Below, in pieces: positions 54,725 through 63,890 of a stretch of DNA of 64,000 nt (positions are counted from its first letter, which is position 1; every line of letters begins with the position of its first letter). The stretch is from contig NZ_JBEBMH010000020.1 in assembly GCF_040081985.1 (NCBI RefSeq), positions 1-64,000 on the forward strand, read 5' to 3'. The position numbers and the translations under genes are program-made. The notes beneath the pieces were generated by a model, which was not told where the DNA came from, ran no database searches, and saw nothing but the letters and a program-made list of their open reading frames with translations. This DNA comes from Kumtagia yinganensis (lineage in GTDB: Bacteria; Pseudomonadota; Alphaproteobacteria; Rhizobiales; Rhizobiaceae).

Positions 54725-56497
54725 TTAGAGCGGCCACACTAGGACGATGAGCGGCACGCCAAGCAAGACCACGATGAACGAGAGGGGCAGCCCCAACTTC
54801 CAGTAGTCACCGAACCGGTATCCTCCCGGTCCCATGACCAGCGTGTTGCACTGGTGACCGACCGGGGTAAGAAAGTCGCAAGCCGCACCCACAGATACCG
54901 CCATAAGAAACGCATCGGGCCTGGAGCCGATCTGCCCGGCAAAGGTAGCCGCAATGGGCGCCATCACAAGTACGGTCGCTGCATTGTTCAGAAACGGGGT
55001 TACCGCCATTGTCGCTACCATCATCAACGCGAGCGAACCGTAGGACGGCAAGGTGCCGGCGAATTGATAGACCCATCCGGCGATGAGATCGGCACCGCCA
55101 GTCGTTCTGATCGATTCGCTGACCGGAAGCAGCGCTCCGAGCATCACCAGAATGGGCCAATCGATAGCTTCGTAAGCCTCGCGGAGCGACAGCGCCCCGA
55201 AGAGAACCGTCAATACCGCAGCGGTAAAGAAGGCCGTTGCGACCGGCAGCATGCCTGATGCTGCAAGCGCCATGGCACCACAGAGAATCGCCACAGGAAG
55301 CATGCCCTGGCGTACATTCCCCAACCGGATTTCGCGCTCGGCCAACGGCAGAATGCCGAGTTCCTTCAACTTGTCGGGAAACCTTCCAAGGTCGCCCTTT
55401 AGCACGAGAACATCGCCCGGTTGCAGGGTGATGTCCCGCAGACGCTCAGTGAACCGCTCGCCGCTGCGGCTGACTGCAAGCAGGTTAATGTTGAAGCGCT
55501 CGTGCAGAGCCATGCGCTTGGCAGTCTGTCCGACCAGGATGGAAGTTGCCCCAATTACAGCCTCTATTCCGACAACTTCTCCCGCACCGCCGCCTCCGGT
55601 GACTCGGCCCTCTCCTTCCAGTTCGAGGCCGGCTCGGCCGACTGCGCGTTCGAGCGCTTCAGGGTCGCCTTCGAGCAGCACAATGTCGCCCTCGACGAGA
55701 ACGGCGTCGGGCAGCAGGCTGAGACGCTCTGGTCCATGGCGTATAACGCCGGTCACCAGGATCTCGTAGTCGCACAGCTTCGACAGGTCACTGGTGGTCT
55801 GGCCGACCACCGACGAAGTCGCCAAGACGCGGGCTTCCGTCATGTAGTCCTTCAGATCGATCGCCTCGTCCATCGTTGCGGCCGGCTTGCGACCGCCAGG
55901 TAGCAGCCGATAGCCGAATACTAGAAAGGCCACACCAGCGACGGCGATGCCGAGCCCTACCGGCGTGAAATCGAATATCCCGAAAGGTTGACCGGTCAGT
56001 TCCTCGCGCATGCGCGAGACGATAATGTTAGGCGACGTACCAACGAGAGTGATCAGGCCTCCAAGCAGCGAACCGAATGCCATTGGCATGAGGAACCAGG
56101 AAGGCGATGCGTTTGAGCGCCTCGCCATCTGAAACGCCACTGGGATCATCATCGCAAGCGCGCCGATGTTTTTGACGAACGCGGAGAGGACGGTGACCGT
56201 CGTCACCAGAACCACTATCTGCCCCTGAACCGAGGTGATCTTGGGCGAAATTCTGTGGAGTGTGGCTCCTATAATCCCAGAGCGTTCGACCGCCGCACTG
56301 ACCACCAGCGCACTCGCGACGATGATCACGATGTCATCGCCGAACCCGGAGAAGGCAGCCTTATGAGGCACAATGCCGGCAAACACCGCAGTCAGAAGAG
56401 CAAGCACGGCGACGAGATCGTATCGAAGCCGACCCCAGATAAAAAGGACCATCATCCCCGACAGGACTGCAAAAGCGAAGATCTGAGCTTGCGTCAT
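54725..56497 (-). CDS. SLC13/DASS-type permease with two RCK_C (TrkA-C) domains
   Basis: The protein has 590 residues. Membrane segments at both ends flank a central cytoplasmic region. The N-terminal half has FVKNIGALAMMIPVAFQMAR and LLGGLITLVGTSPNIIVS, the SLC13 substrate and sodium-site signature. The second half repeats it as TPFLNNAATVLVMAPIAATF and ACDFLTPVGHQCNTLVMGPG. Two RCK_C domains lie at about 210-300 and 300-385 (LLPDAVLVEGDIVLLEGDPE, LQPGDVLVLKGDLGRFPDKL). Such proteins carry sulfate or dicarboxylates across the inner membrane. It is convergent to nothing close; an IS3 remnant lies just downstream of its 3' end. Confidence 0.9.
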   Translation of the reverse strand: MTQAQIFAFAVLSGMMVLFIWGRLRYDLVAVLALLTAVFAGIVPHKAAFSGFGDDIVIIVASALVVSAAVERSGIIGATLHRISPKITSVQGQIVVLVTTVTVLSAFVKNIGALAMMIPVAFQMARRSNASPSWFLMPMAFGSLLGGLITLVGTSPNIIVSRMREELTGQPFGIFDFTPVGLGIAVAGVAFLVFGYRLLPGGRKPAATMDEAIDLKDYMTEARVLATSSVVGQTTSDLSKLCDYEILVTGVIRHGPERLSLLPDAVLVEGDIVLLEGDPEALERAVGRAGLELEGEGRVTGGGGAGEVVGIEAVIGATSILVGQTAKRMALHERFNINLLAVSRSGERFTERLRDITLQPGDVLVLKGDLGRFPDKLKELGILPLAEREIRLGNVRQGMLPVAILCGAMALAASGMLPVATAFFTAAVLTVLFGALSLREAYEAIDWPILVMLGALLPVSESIRTTGGADLIAGWVYQFAGTLPSYGSLALMMVATMAVTPFLNNAATVLVMAPIAATFAGQIGSRPDAFLMAVSVGAACDFLTPVGHQCNTLVMGPGGYRFGDYWKLGLPLSFIVVLLGVPLIVLVWPL

Positions 56498-56942
56498 GAC
56501 CTAGTATTCATGAGCGTGATCGCGAACGGTGCCGCCAGCATCATCGCGACCGCAATGCAAGCCGGTCACCCGAAGCACGCTCGAACCACGTGTAAAGAGG
56601 CCAAGTGGAGAAGGCTATCACTGCTGCACACAAATGGGCTGACAGGAAGGGCCAGAGAACAAGAAAGCAAGGGTATCGCGAGCAGGACAAGCGAGCTGAT
56701 CCTCAAGGTTTGTTCGATCGGTTATCCAAGGGAGATTTTACCGGCTGCGGCGTTGATCCGGCTAGCACGCATTGCGACCGACTGCGTTCACCTTGATCTT
56801 GAGCATAGGGCACCAAGGAGCGAGGTGGGAGTCCAGACGTGATACTTTCGTCCGCACAGGCACGGCGCCGACGCATGCATGGCTCACTCGGGTAAGGGCG
56901 GCGTTTCCATGCCAAGGTGTAGATATTCGGAGGCAATTGTTC
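56498..56942. other. Intergenic segment between the permease and the sensor kinase
   Basis: About 445 bases. One plus-strand frame (from about 56605, EKAITAAHKWADRKGQ) has a protein-like composition but no recognisable family, and the frame degenerates. I call no gene here. The permease promoter should lie at the left end. Confidence 0.35.
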
Positions 56943-57995
56943 CTACGCGACCGTAGAACTGTCGGTTCGGACGCCGGCGCTTTCCTGGTGTTTGATCGTG
57001 ACGGCGGTGCCGGGATCTGCATCGCGTTGCTGAATCTCAGCCTGCAGATTCTTTACAAGAGCCTCCACAATGCCTGTCCCTAGACCCGCCTTTGGTGCAT
57101 CACTCCCCGCAGGGATGCCGATGCCGTTGTCGGTAACCGAAAGGGCCCAGTCATTGCCGGACGACCGATAGTCGATCACAATGGTGCCTGTTCGCTCATC
57201 GGGGAAGGCGTGCTTGAGGGCGTTGATGACAAGCTCGGTCACGATAAGCCCCAAGCTGACGGAAACGTCCGCTTCCACTGCGCTGTTGTCGACCGTCACC
57301 TGAATCGAGAGCCGATCAGGATCCGCTATCATAGACGCGCCAAGACTTTGGCAAAGCTGAGTCAAATAGGTACGAAGTTCGACGTTGCCGCCGTTGGACG
57401 TCGAGAGTTGCTTCTGCAGGGCTGCAATCGACATGACGCGGTGATGGGCGTTGTGGAGATGCCCGCGCGCTTCGTCCGACTGAACCCGACGCGCGCTCTG
57501 CATGAGAACGCTGGCAATGATCTGGAGGCTGTTTGCCACCCGATGCTGGACCTCCTGCAGCAGGATCGCCTTGTCGCGAACGAGATCATCTTTCAGGCGA
57601 GCCTCCGCCCGCGCGTCCGTCACGTCGGTCACGGCCAGCAGAAGGCGAATGTGATCCATGTCGCCGTCGTCGAGCGTGTGAGCGTTGACGACCAGGTTCC
57701 GTGTCTTCTGCTTTGGCCGCCTGAGGTCGATCTCGTAGGCTTCGACCTGCGCGCTTCCTGAAGCGGTAGCCCTCAGAAGCGACGCAAGCTTGGGCATCGC
57801 CCATTCGCCGTTGCCAAGTTCGCTGAGGCGTCTACCGGGAACTGTCGCTGGGTCGATTTCGAAGGCTCGGCAGAACGATGCGCTCGCTGCTATGACCCTC
57901 TGGTCGTCGGAAAGGAAGAGCAGCGGTTCGTTCGACGATACCACAACGGCAAGCGTGCTCGCCGCCTCGAAATGCACAGTCGGTGCCTTTGACAT
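56943..57995 (-). CDS. HisKA_2-type sensor histidine kinase with PAS domain
   Basis: The protein has 350 residues from MSKAPTVHFEAASTLAVVVS (GAGGG upstream; the 128-residue in-frame extension looks non-coding). A PAS domain spans about 25-120 (LFLSDDQRVIAASASFCRAF). The phospho-acceptor His is in LLQEVQHRVANSLQIIASVL, the HisKA_2 signature, and the ATPase domain has LGLIVTELVINALKHAFPDE and DNGIGIPAG. There is no membrane segment. HisKA_2 kinases often act in the alphaproteobacterial general stress response; no receiver gene is adjacent. Confidence 0.9.
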   Translation of the reverse strand: MSKAPTVHFEAASTLAVVVSSNEPLLFLSDDQRVIAASASFCRAFEIDPATVPGRRLSELGNGEWAMPKLASLLRATASGSAQVEAYEIDLRRPKQKTRNLVVNAHTLDDGDMDHIRLLLAVTDVTDARAEARLKDDLVRDKAILLQEVQHRVANSLQIIASVLMQSARRVQSDEARGHLHNAHHRVMSIAALQKQLSTSNGGNVELRTYLTQLCQSLGASMIADPDRLSIQVTVDNSAVEADVSVSLGLIVTELVINALKHAFPDERTGTIVIDYRSSGNDWALSVTDNGIGIPAGSDAPKAGLGTGIVEALVKNLQAEIQQRDADPGTAVTIKHQESAGVRTDSSTVA

Positions 57996-58453
57996 GAAGA
58001 GGCCCTCAAGGGCCGGAGACTCACGGCGTGAGCCATCACTCGGCAGGAACGCCGCCGAGCCGGAAAGACGAGTTCGACGAATACACCCTATCACGCCCCG
58101 CGCATGCCAACACCATACTAAATCCTGCGCGAGCAGATCGATGTCGGAAAAACCCTCGCGCCACCGCGCGGAAGTCTGGAGCGACCCAGGCGCGCATGAC
58201 GTTCCCGCACGAGGGTGCGGAACGGCAACTGACTGAGCGGACAATAGAACCGCCGCTCCGGTTGCGAAGCAGCGGTGGCGGTCTGTTCCAACATCGACCA
58301 GGGTCAACAAACGGCGAGTTGCACTGCCACGTCGTCTGCGCCAAGCCTTGCTCCCATGGGCGGAACCTTTTGCTGCCACACGTGTTGGTTAGATGTCCCC
58401 ACCTTTCCGTGTGTAATCCGGCGGGACGCGCTATTAGCGCAGAAAGCACTCAG
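57996..58453. other. Intergenic region with a possible EcfG-like promoter
   Basis: No gene is supported in these 458 bases. GGAAC at 58362-58366 followed after 16 bases by TGTT resembles, with one mismatch, an EcfG promoter pointing to the micro-protein gene at 58454. The kinase promoter should be at the left end. Confidence 0.35.
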
Positions 58454-58567
58454 ATGAAATTCATTCAGCGCATGAACGAGCAGCCCTCGTCTTGGCTCCT
58501 GCTGTTCGGCACAATAGCTATCCTCGGCTACCTTGTGTATCTCGTCGGCAATGGAATGACCTGGTAG
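58454..58567 (+). CDS. Micro membrane protein, 37 aa
   Basis: The 37-residue product MKFIQRMNEQPSSWLLLFGT, then IAILGYLVYLVGNGMTW, has one membrane helix after a short basic N terminus. A weak purine-rich site precedes the ATG, and an EcfG-like promoter lies about 70 bp upstream of it. No family is named. Similar micro-proteins are common in stress regulons. Confidence 0.5.
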   Translation: MKFIQRMNEQPSSWLLLFGTIAILGYLVYLVGNGMTW

Positions 58568-58694
58568 CGCTCTTATGCCAATAAAGCGCGCCATTCCGGC
58601 GCACGTTCGTGCAGCCATCGCTACCTTCCTGCACCATTGTCAGAATGAAGCGGCGCCGTTTGCCGGAACAGAGGCTCTGGGCGCAATCTGAACG

Positions 58695-58997
58695 ATGTTT
58701 CCTGAGCTGGATATCTCGGATGCCGATCTGGAGGACGCGATATCCGGAGTTGCCGCAAATGCTGGCTTCGATGTTGGTTACGAAACGCGAACTGGCTCGG
58801 CTCGTGCGAAGCGGAAAGCGCTTGAACGCTGGGATAATGAAGGCGGAGCAATTGGGAAAGCCCCTCGGATGGAGACCTTGCAGCGGACCGATAACGACGC
58901 GAACGGCACGCGGCGGAAGCGTGAGATCGGGAAGACGGCAATATTTGATCTGGCTCGGTCGCGCGCCCGGGAATGTGGAGCGATGAGATACCGATGA
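58695..58997 (+). CDS. Hypothetical protein, 100 aa
   Basis: The frame starts MFPELDISDADLEDAISGVA and contains AKRKALERWDNEGGAIGKAP; the phrase ALERWDNEGGA recurs in small rhizobial proteins (compare VWDNEGGASARAP in the 63286-63615 product). Its stop overlaps the ATG of the next gene as ATGA, which supports expression. No ribosome binding site is obvious, and the first 35 residues may not be original. Function unknown. Confidence 0.45.
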   Translation: MFPELDISDADLEDAISGVAANAGFDVGYETRTGSARAKRKALERWDNEGGAIGKAPRMETLQRTDNDANGTRRKREIGKTAIFDLARSRARECGAMRYR

Positions 58998-59179
58998 GTG
59001 AAGTCGTTACTTTGTTTGCCGACAAACGGTGGAAGGCCGTGATCGATTATCGAACGGAGGAAGGCTCGCAAAGTCTCGAACACTATTTCGAGGAGATTTC
59101 CGAGCTGCATCTCATCATAGAACACGGACCGGACTGGAATCAGCTCATTCTGCACCGTGACGCTAAATCGCCCGGATGA
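58994..59179 (+). CDS. Small conserved hypothetical protein, 61 aa
   Basis: It starts at the ATG overlapping the previous stop. MSEVVTLFADKRWKAVIDYR is followed by HYFEEISELHLIIEHGPDWN and QLILHR. The core FEEIxELHxIxExGPDWN is a recurring pattern in small sphingomonad and rhizobial proteins of unknown function. An alternative start at 58973 is possible. Confidence 0.6.
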   Translation: MSEVVTLFADKRWKAVIDYRTEEGSQSLEHYFEEISELHLIIEHGPDWNQLILHRDAKSPG

Positions 59180-59275
59180 TGGCGGAGATCAAAACAGCGT
59201 CAAGAAGGCACTCCGCCAGGAACGCAGGTGGTAGCAAGACTCGCCAGTCGGCCAAAACCAGCCCAAGGTGTTGTC

Positions 59276-59479
59276 ATGCACGGTTCCAAGCCTCGGGAGA
59301 TCCGCTACGCCTTGCGGATCGAAGACAACGGGACATGGACGGTATTCGACACGTTTACCGACAAACCTGCCGAGATTGGCGACCGACTGACCACAGAGAT
59401 GCAGATGAACGATGCCGAGGAGATCATGGAGGTCCTAAACCTCCTCCATCCCGCGAACGACAACGGGACGATTCACTAG
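59276..59479 (+). CDS. Small conserved hypothetical protein, 67 aa
   Basis: ATG 59276 has AAGGTG 7 nt upstream. The product IRYALRIEDNGTWTVFDTFT, then DKPAEIGDRLTTEMQMNDAE and EIMEVLNLLH, shares the WTxxxxFTxxPA...DA...LN pattern with the middle of the protein at 63286-63615 on the other strand. The two are probably distant paralogues of one small-protein family. Function unknown. Confidence 0.6.
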   Translation: MHGSKPREIRYALRIEDNGTWTVFDTFTDKPAEIGDRLTTEMQMNDAEEIMEVLNLLHPANDNGTIH

Positions 59480-59612
59480 CGAAGGCTGGATCCCATCAAA
59501 GCCTCTCGATGCACCGCGAATCCCTGATCAGTTTCGCTCTGCAGAAGAAATGCCGAGCGAACTTTGAGTGCCACCGCATTTTGGATGTCAGCTCCACAGG
59601 TAAGGGAATTTT

Positions 59613-59892
59613 ATGAGCAAACAGCGCCGCATATTCCCGGAACGCCGCCGAAAAATATGCACCAACGCCTCAGGGGTCGTCTCTGCTCTACGGCCTCATC
59701 GCCGTGGTTCTGCTCGGAGCGTCTCTCTGGATCATCGGTCGCTTCTACGGCTTCGGTTTTCCGGATCACCCCACTTTCCTTGTCACTGGGAGTGTTGTCG
59801 CCTTCTGTGGCGGCTTCATCCTCAGACGGGTCCGGAGGCATCGTCACGACGTTGCCTATGTGAAAGAGTTCAATAAGCGAAGCACACGGTGA
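59613..59892 (+). CDS. Small two-helix membrane protein, start region frameshifted
   Basis: The convincing part reads SRNAAEKYAPTPQGSSLLYG, LIAVVLLGASLWIIGRFYGF and HPTFLVTGSVVAFCGGFILR, ending in a basic tail RRHRHDVAYVKEFNKRSTR; it has two membrane helices. Its frame has a TGA at 59614-59616, one base off the ATG at 59613, so a single-base deletion just after ATGAG would explain the lost start. Otherwise translation would have to begin at GTG 59704. Family unknown. Confidence 0.5.
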
Positions 59893-59905
59893 TGGGACCG
59901 CATCG

Positions 59906-60763
59906 ATGAAGCTGACAGTCCTATCACAAGACGACGTATCGCTACTCACGTCCCGTCGTGCTCCAGCCCCACCGTATCATGCTCAGGCCACGCGGCAGCC
60001 ACGACATCGTGGTGCTGGCGAGTTCGCTCAGCTGCTCGCCAAGGCGGAGTTGGACTGGACACAAGATGTTTTCGGCAATCTGATCGCGACTGCGACGTTC
60101 TCGCATCCCACGGCCGAACTCGAGATAATCAATGATCTGGCTGTCCGGCAATCGGCAACGGAATGGCCGATTTTCCGGATCGCACCAGAAGTACATTCGT
60201 TTCCGTTCGAATACTCACCCGACGACCTCGCCGCCCTTGGCACCCTCGTTGTCTTTGAACACGCGGACCCGGAAGACAGACTGAGAGCGTGGGCGCGGAG
60301 CTTCATTCGCGGCGCGTCGACAGATACGTTGTCTCTGCTGAAGGATATCAATGCCGGCATGCTCGATGCAGTGGCTTACCGGACTCGCGACGAGGAGGGT
60401 ACGCAGACGCCACTCGAGACACTTTCGCTTGCCAGTGGCTCCTGTCGCGACATCGCCGCGCTCTTCATCGAGGCTGTTCGTCATCTCGGCCTCGGGGCTC
60501 GAGCAGTCTCAGGCTACCTCTTCGACCCCCACGCATCTCCGGGTACTCAGGGCGCGACTCATGCGTGGGCCGAAATTTATCTCCCTGGTTCGGGGTGGAT
60601 CGCCTTCGACCCGACACACCGCCGAGTGGGGAACGCTAATCTCGTTCCGATAGCGGTGGCTCGCAGCAATCGACAGATCATGCCGATCATCGGGGGCTAT
60701 GTCGGCCTGCCGGAGGATTTCATTGCCATGGACGTGACCGCACATGTCGCGCGGGAGAGATAG
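59906..60763 (+). CDS. Transglutaminase-like protease-fold protein with an out-of-frame N-terminal stretch
   Basis: The 285-aa frame has a transglutaminase core: Cys in LSLASGSCRDIAALFIEAVR, His in GATHAWAEIYLPGSGW and Asp in AFDPTHRRVG. Residues 6-45 are not the expected sequence. The next frame over the same bases reads YHKTTYRYSRPVVLQPHRIM and LRPRGSHDIVV, the canonical N-terminal domain of this family. Thus one extra base near 59921 and one missing base near 60040 cancel each other. The rest, from AELDWTQDVFGNLIATATF, is normal. Such proteins are predicted peptidases or transglutaminases. Whether the protein folds depends on whether the indels are real. Confidence 0.8.
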   Translation: MKLTVLSQDDVSLLTSRRAPAPPYHAQATRQPRHRGAGEFAQLLAKAELDWTQDVFGNLIATATFSHPTAELEIINDLAVRQSATEWPIFRIAPEVHSFPFEYSPDDLAALGTLVVFEHADPEDRLRAWARSFIRGASTDTLSLLKDINAGMLDAVAYRTRDEEGTQTPLETLSLASGSCRDIAALFIEAVRHLGLGARAVSGYLFDPHASPGTQGATHAWAEIYLPGSGWIAFDPTHRRVGNANLVPIAVARSNRQIMPIIGGYVGLPEDFIAMDVTAHVARER

Positions 60764-60933
60764 TCACAGATCTCGGCGCGGGCTATCACTGATCGCGTCA
60801 TCTAACCAACGGCTCAGTTAGCCGTCGAAGACCGAGAGCATGGCGGGTGCGCCGTGTAGCTTGGTAGGTTCAAGGGCCGCGTTCTTCGGAAGGATTTTGC
60901 CCCTGCCAAGGACGGATAAGGGCTGCACGGCGC

Positions 60934-61983
60934 ATGTTGTTTGACAGATCAATCGAGCAGATTTTGGGAATTGGCGCACTTTTGCTTTTAGGCATTGGCT
61001 GCATTGTGGTGCTCTGGCCATTCCTCTCCGCATTGATCTGGGCGGCGGTGCTCTGCTTCTCCACCTGGCCAATCTACACTTGGTTGGAGCGACTTCTAGG
61101 AGGAAGGATGACGCCGGCCGCGCTTCTCATGACCCTGATTGTAGCAGCTGTTGTTGTGGCGCCGTTTGCCATCTTGGTGGCAACACTGGCCGATAGTGTG
61201 GCGACCGTGGCCCAGGCCGTGAACAACCTGCTTGAACAAGGCCCACCTGCGCCGCCCGCCTGGGTGGCCGAAATCCCGTTCCTAGGTGAGCGCCTAGCAC
61301 TTTACTGGCAGGGCCTGGCCTACAATGCGCCCGCCTTCCTCGTCGAGCTGACGAAGCTGATACGTCCTGCGACCGACATCGCGGTGGCCAGCGGTGCGGT
61401 TCTGGGCGTCGGACTCCTCGAACTGGCACTGAGCGTGTTCATCGCGTTCTTCTTTTATCGGTACGGCCGCCAAATGGCAGCTTCCGTGCGCGGCAGTTCC
61501 GAGCGGATCGGTGGCACTCGCGCACGACGTCTGCTCTTAGTTGCCGGCTCAACAGTTACCGGGGTGGTTTACGGTGTGATCGGGACGGCGATTGCGCAAG
61601 GACTGCTGGCGGGGCTTGGGTTCTGGATCGCAGGTGTGCCCCAGGCCCTACTGCTCGGCTTCCTCACATTCCTCTTATCCTTCGTGCCCGCCGCTCCTCC
61701 CCTGGTCTGGGGGGGTGTCGCACTATGGTTGTTCTTTCAGGGCGAGGTCGGCTGGAGCATCTTCGTTGCGGGTTGGGGTTTGCTGCTGGTGAGCAGCATC
61801 GACAACTTCTTGAGGCCGTATCTTCTCACGCAAGCCAACAGCTTGCCCGTACTGCTCAGTTTCTTCGGATTCCTGGGCGGCATTTTGGCGTTCGGCTTCA
61901 TAGGTGTGTTCCTAGGCCCCGTACTCTTGGCGGTTGGTTACAGCCTGTTCCTTGAATGGCAGGCGTCCGACAGAGAAGCGTAG
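60934..61983 (+). CDS. AI-2E family (PerM/YdiK-like) membrane protein
   Basis: The protein has 349 residues and about eight membrane segments. Family patterns are GCIVVLWPFLSALIWAAVLC and FSTWPIYTWLERLLGGR at the start, GVVYGVIGTAIAQGLLAGLG, FLTFLLSFVPAAPPLVW and the C-terminal SSIDNFLRPYLLTQANSLPV and GFIGVFLGPVLLAVGYSLF. The family includes a proposed autoinducer-2 exporter and Na+/H+ antiporters; the substrate here is open. It stands alone on the plus strand. Confidence 0.88.
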   Translation: MLFDRSIEQILGIGALLLLGIGCIVVLWPFLSALIWAAVLCFSTWPIYTWLERLLGGRMTPAALLMTLIVAAVVVAPFAILVATLADSVATVAQAVNNLLEQGPPAPPAWVAEIPFLGERLALYWQGLAYNAPAFLVELTKLIRPATDIAVASGAVLGVGLLELALSVFIAFFFYRYGRQMAASVRGSSERIGGTRARRLLLVAGSTVTGVVYGVIGTAIAQGLLAGLGFWIAGVPQALLLGFLTFLLSFVPAAPPLVWGGVALWLFFQGEVGWSIFVAGWGLLLVSSIDNFLRPYLLTQANSLPVLLSFFGFLGGILAFGFIGVFLGPVLLAVGYSLFLEWQASDREA

Positions 61984-62347
61984 GCACGCGCCGAAAGGAT
62001 GAGTGAGATGCCTATCGCTATACGAGGAAGCGGCGAACCGGCGCGTCCCTCGGCAGCCGTGCGGCTGTCTTCCTTGCCATGGTGCATGGCAGCAACGATA
62101 TGCTCTAGGTGCGTTGGAAAGACCGTCGTCCAATTCCGGCGCCACAACAGGGACAGCCCGATTGCGAAAATCTCTGACAAAATCGCGCGGCTCGCCGCGT
62201 TACAGGCCCGGAACACGGCCGTCAAAGATTATAGCGGCGCGGCCGGTCATCTCCAGGCGCTGACTGTGAAGCGGCGTGAAAAGTTGACTCAATTTTTTGA
62301 TCCAGGTGGTGGGAGTTTTGCGCTGAGTTCTAGGAGGAATCAGCGCG
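61984..62347. other. Intergenic segment before the ISL3 remnant
   Basis: About 364 bases. Two plus-strand frames are open through the region but neither has a recognisable product. The sequence from about 62280 (gaaaagttgactcaatttttt) to the transposase start is probably the left end of the IS remnant; I cannot define its inverted repeat. Confidence 0.35.
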
Positions 62348-62740
62348 ATGAATCAAACGCTTCGATCATGTCAGCTGGTGGCGAAAGGGCTCGTTCTCGA
62401 GCGATGGCTCGGGGAAGGTGATCAACTCAGCCTGTGGGTTCGGTCGAACCGGGAGGACGGTCGATGTCCGAGTTGCGGGACGATCTCGCGCAGGGTGCGT
62501 AGCCGGTATTGCCGACGGCCCTGCCGACCTGCCTCTTTCTGGCGACCGCGTCCGGCTGCACGTGACCGTGCGGCGCTTTCAGTGCGAGGCGGTGCTTTGC
62601 CGCCAGCAGTTGTTCGCTGAACGGTTCGCCGAGGACGTGCTTGCGCCGATGGTGCGGCGCACGGGACGGCTGGAACAGGCACTGACGCGCGATCGCGGGC
62701 GGCGGGGTCTTCAGTCGCCGCCTCGCTTGCGGACATGCGC
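62348..62740 (+). mobile_element. ISL3-family transposase remnant
   Basis: The frame from ATG 62348 reads LRSCQLVAKGLVLERWLGEG and DGRCPSCGTISRRVRSRY, the N-terminal zinc finger of ISL3 transposases. A frameshift near 62510 moves the conserved sequence to another frame: ADLPLSGDRVRLHVTVRRFQ and LFAERFAEDVLAPMVRRTGR, after which similarity is lost. The catalytic DDE part is absent, so it is inactive. TAGGAGG precedes the original start. Confidence 0.75.
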
Positions 62741-63013
62741 TCCACTGTAGCCAAGCTGAGGCACCACTGCCCCGCTTGGGCCACGCGAGGATCCAGTGAT
62801 CGGATGCAGAAAGGCTCGGCCTCGGGGCACGATCCTGGACCTGGCTCGCCTGATTCGATACGGCGCCAAATCCATCCGTACGGAGCCTGCTTCCACGGCC
62901 TCAGCGCTCTGCCAGTGGCCATGCTCATCTAGATGCCGTCACACGCCGGGCAGGCCTCTATTCCACTTCCAAGGCCGCGGTCATGCCGGCGCACGTCGTG
63001 CATCCAGCGAAGT

Positions 63014-63289
63014 CTACCGGAAATCGGCAGCCGTCAGCGTATAGGAGGTTTGGCGGCGATGGGAGTAGGCCTCGCGGGCGACGTCGTGGATCGAACTGCG
63101 CGCCGCATCGAAGGTCGAGAGATACATTTCCTCCGATAGCTCCATTCTGCGCAATCCAGCAGAGGACTTGGCGAGCGCCTCCACTTCGACAAAGAATGGC
63201 ACTTCGAACATGCCGTCGTGCCCGATAAAGCGAATTGCGTTGCGCACTTCGTCGAAGCTGCGGCTGGGGTTCAGGAATTCAAGAGTCAT
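63014..63289 (-). CDS. DUF1488 protein
   Basis: The protein has 91 residues: MTLEFLNPSRSFDEVRNAIR, FIGHDGMFEVPFFVEVEALA and a C-terminal helix. This is the DUF1488 pattern (SRSFDExRxAxRFxGHDGMxEVxFxVE) common in rhizobia. The start overlaps the upstream stop (63286-63289, ATGA), so it is coupled to the previous small gene. Function unknown. Confidence 0.85.
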   Translation of the reverse strand: MTLEFLNPSRSFDEVRNAIRFIGHDGMFEVPFFVEVEALAKSSAGLRRMELSEEMYLSTFDAARSSIHDVAREAYSHRRQTSYTLTAADFR

Positions 63290-63615
63290 CGTTGACCTGC
63301 CCCTACCGTTACAACTGGCAGCGGCGCAAGCAAGCGTCCGTTCGCTTGCTCTTTGCGTCGCACATCATTCCGCCGATTGAGCGACAGCATGCCATCGGTC
63401 GCGTCCGAACGGCTAAGGCCGATCATTTCCTCTCCCTCCCTGTTGGCTGGTACGCCGGTGAAGACATTGTAGATTGTCCAGGACCGGTCGCCTTCGATGC
63501 GACGGCCATACTGTTCGTCGCCCGGCGCGCGAGCGGATGCACCGCCTTCATTGTCCCAGACGCTGATCGCGTTGTCGTGCCGCTGCCGTTCGATTTTTTC
63601 TATGTATCGGTTCAT
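63286..63615 (-). CDS. Hypothetical protein, 109 aa
   Basis: The product begins MNRYIEKIERQRHDNAISVW, then DNEGGASARAPGDEQYGRRI, DRSWTIYNVFTGVPANREGE and RSDATDGMLSLNRRNDVRR. The central part resembles the 67-aa protein at 59276-59479, and the DNEGGA phrase resembles the protein at 58695. It overlaps its neighbours by ATGA at both ends, so it is the middle gene of a coupled three-gene run. Function unknown. Confidence 0.6.
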   Translation of the reverse strand: MNRYIEKIERQRHDNAISVWDNEGGASARAPGDEQYGRRIEGDRSWTIYNVFTGVPANREGEEMIGLSRSDATDGMLSLNRRNDVRRKEQANGRLLAPLPVVTVGAGQR

Positions 63616-63854
63616 GATCGTGGCCTTTCTCCAGTGGTCACGTCGACATCAAGTATGCCGGAAAACAGCGCCGCGCCGTATAGGTTGGTGATCGCGACTG
63701 CATCGGGCCGTTGAGGCATGTCGAGCGTCTGTGAAAGCAGACGCGCAATCTCAATGGCGTTGGCGATATCGTCGGCTTCTATCGTCTCTCGGCCGACCAC
63801 GGCGTGGGCGTCATCTGCATCCCGGGTGCGGTAGAACTCGATGACGAATTTCAT
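63612..63854 (-). CDS. Small conserved hypothetical protein, 80 aa
   Basis: The product MKFVIEFYRTRDADDAHAVV, then GRETIEADDIANAIEIARLL and LDMPQRPDAVAITNLYGAAL, looks like a compact alpha/beta domain. The motif E.YR.RD.DDAHAVVGR.T recurs in rhizobial small proteins. It is the first of three genes coupled by ATGA overlaps. Function unknown. Confidence 0.65.
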   Translation of the reverse strand: MKFVIEFYRTRDADDAHAVVGRETIEADDIANAIEIARLLSQTLDMPQRPDAVAITNLYGAALFSGILDVDVTTGERPRS

Positions 63855-63890
63855 GGCGCTACTTGTTCTTTCAGCCGAAGCAGCACTGCC

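Noticed and set aside
56605..56796. A 63-aa gene before the sensor kinase
   Set aside because: Its start looks protein-like, but there is no ribosome binding site or recognisable family and the frame degenerates, so I left it as intergenic.
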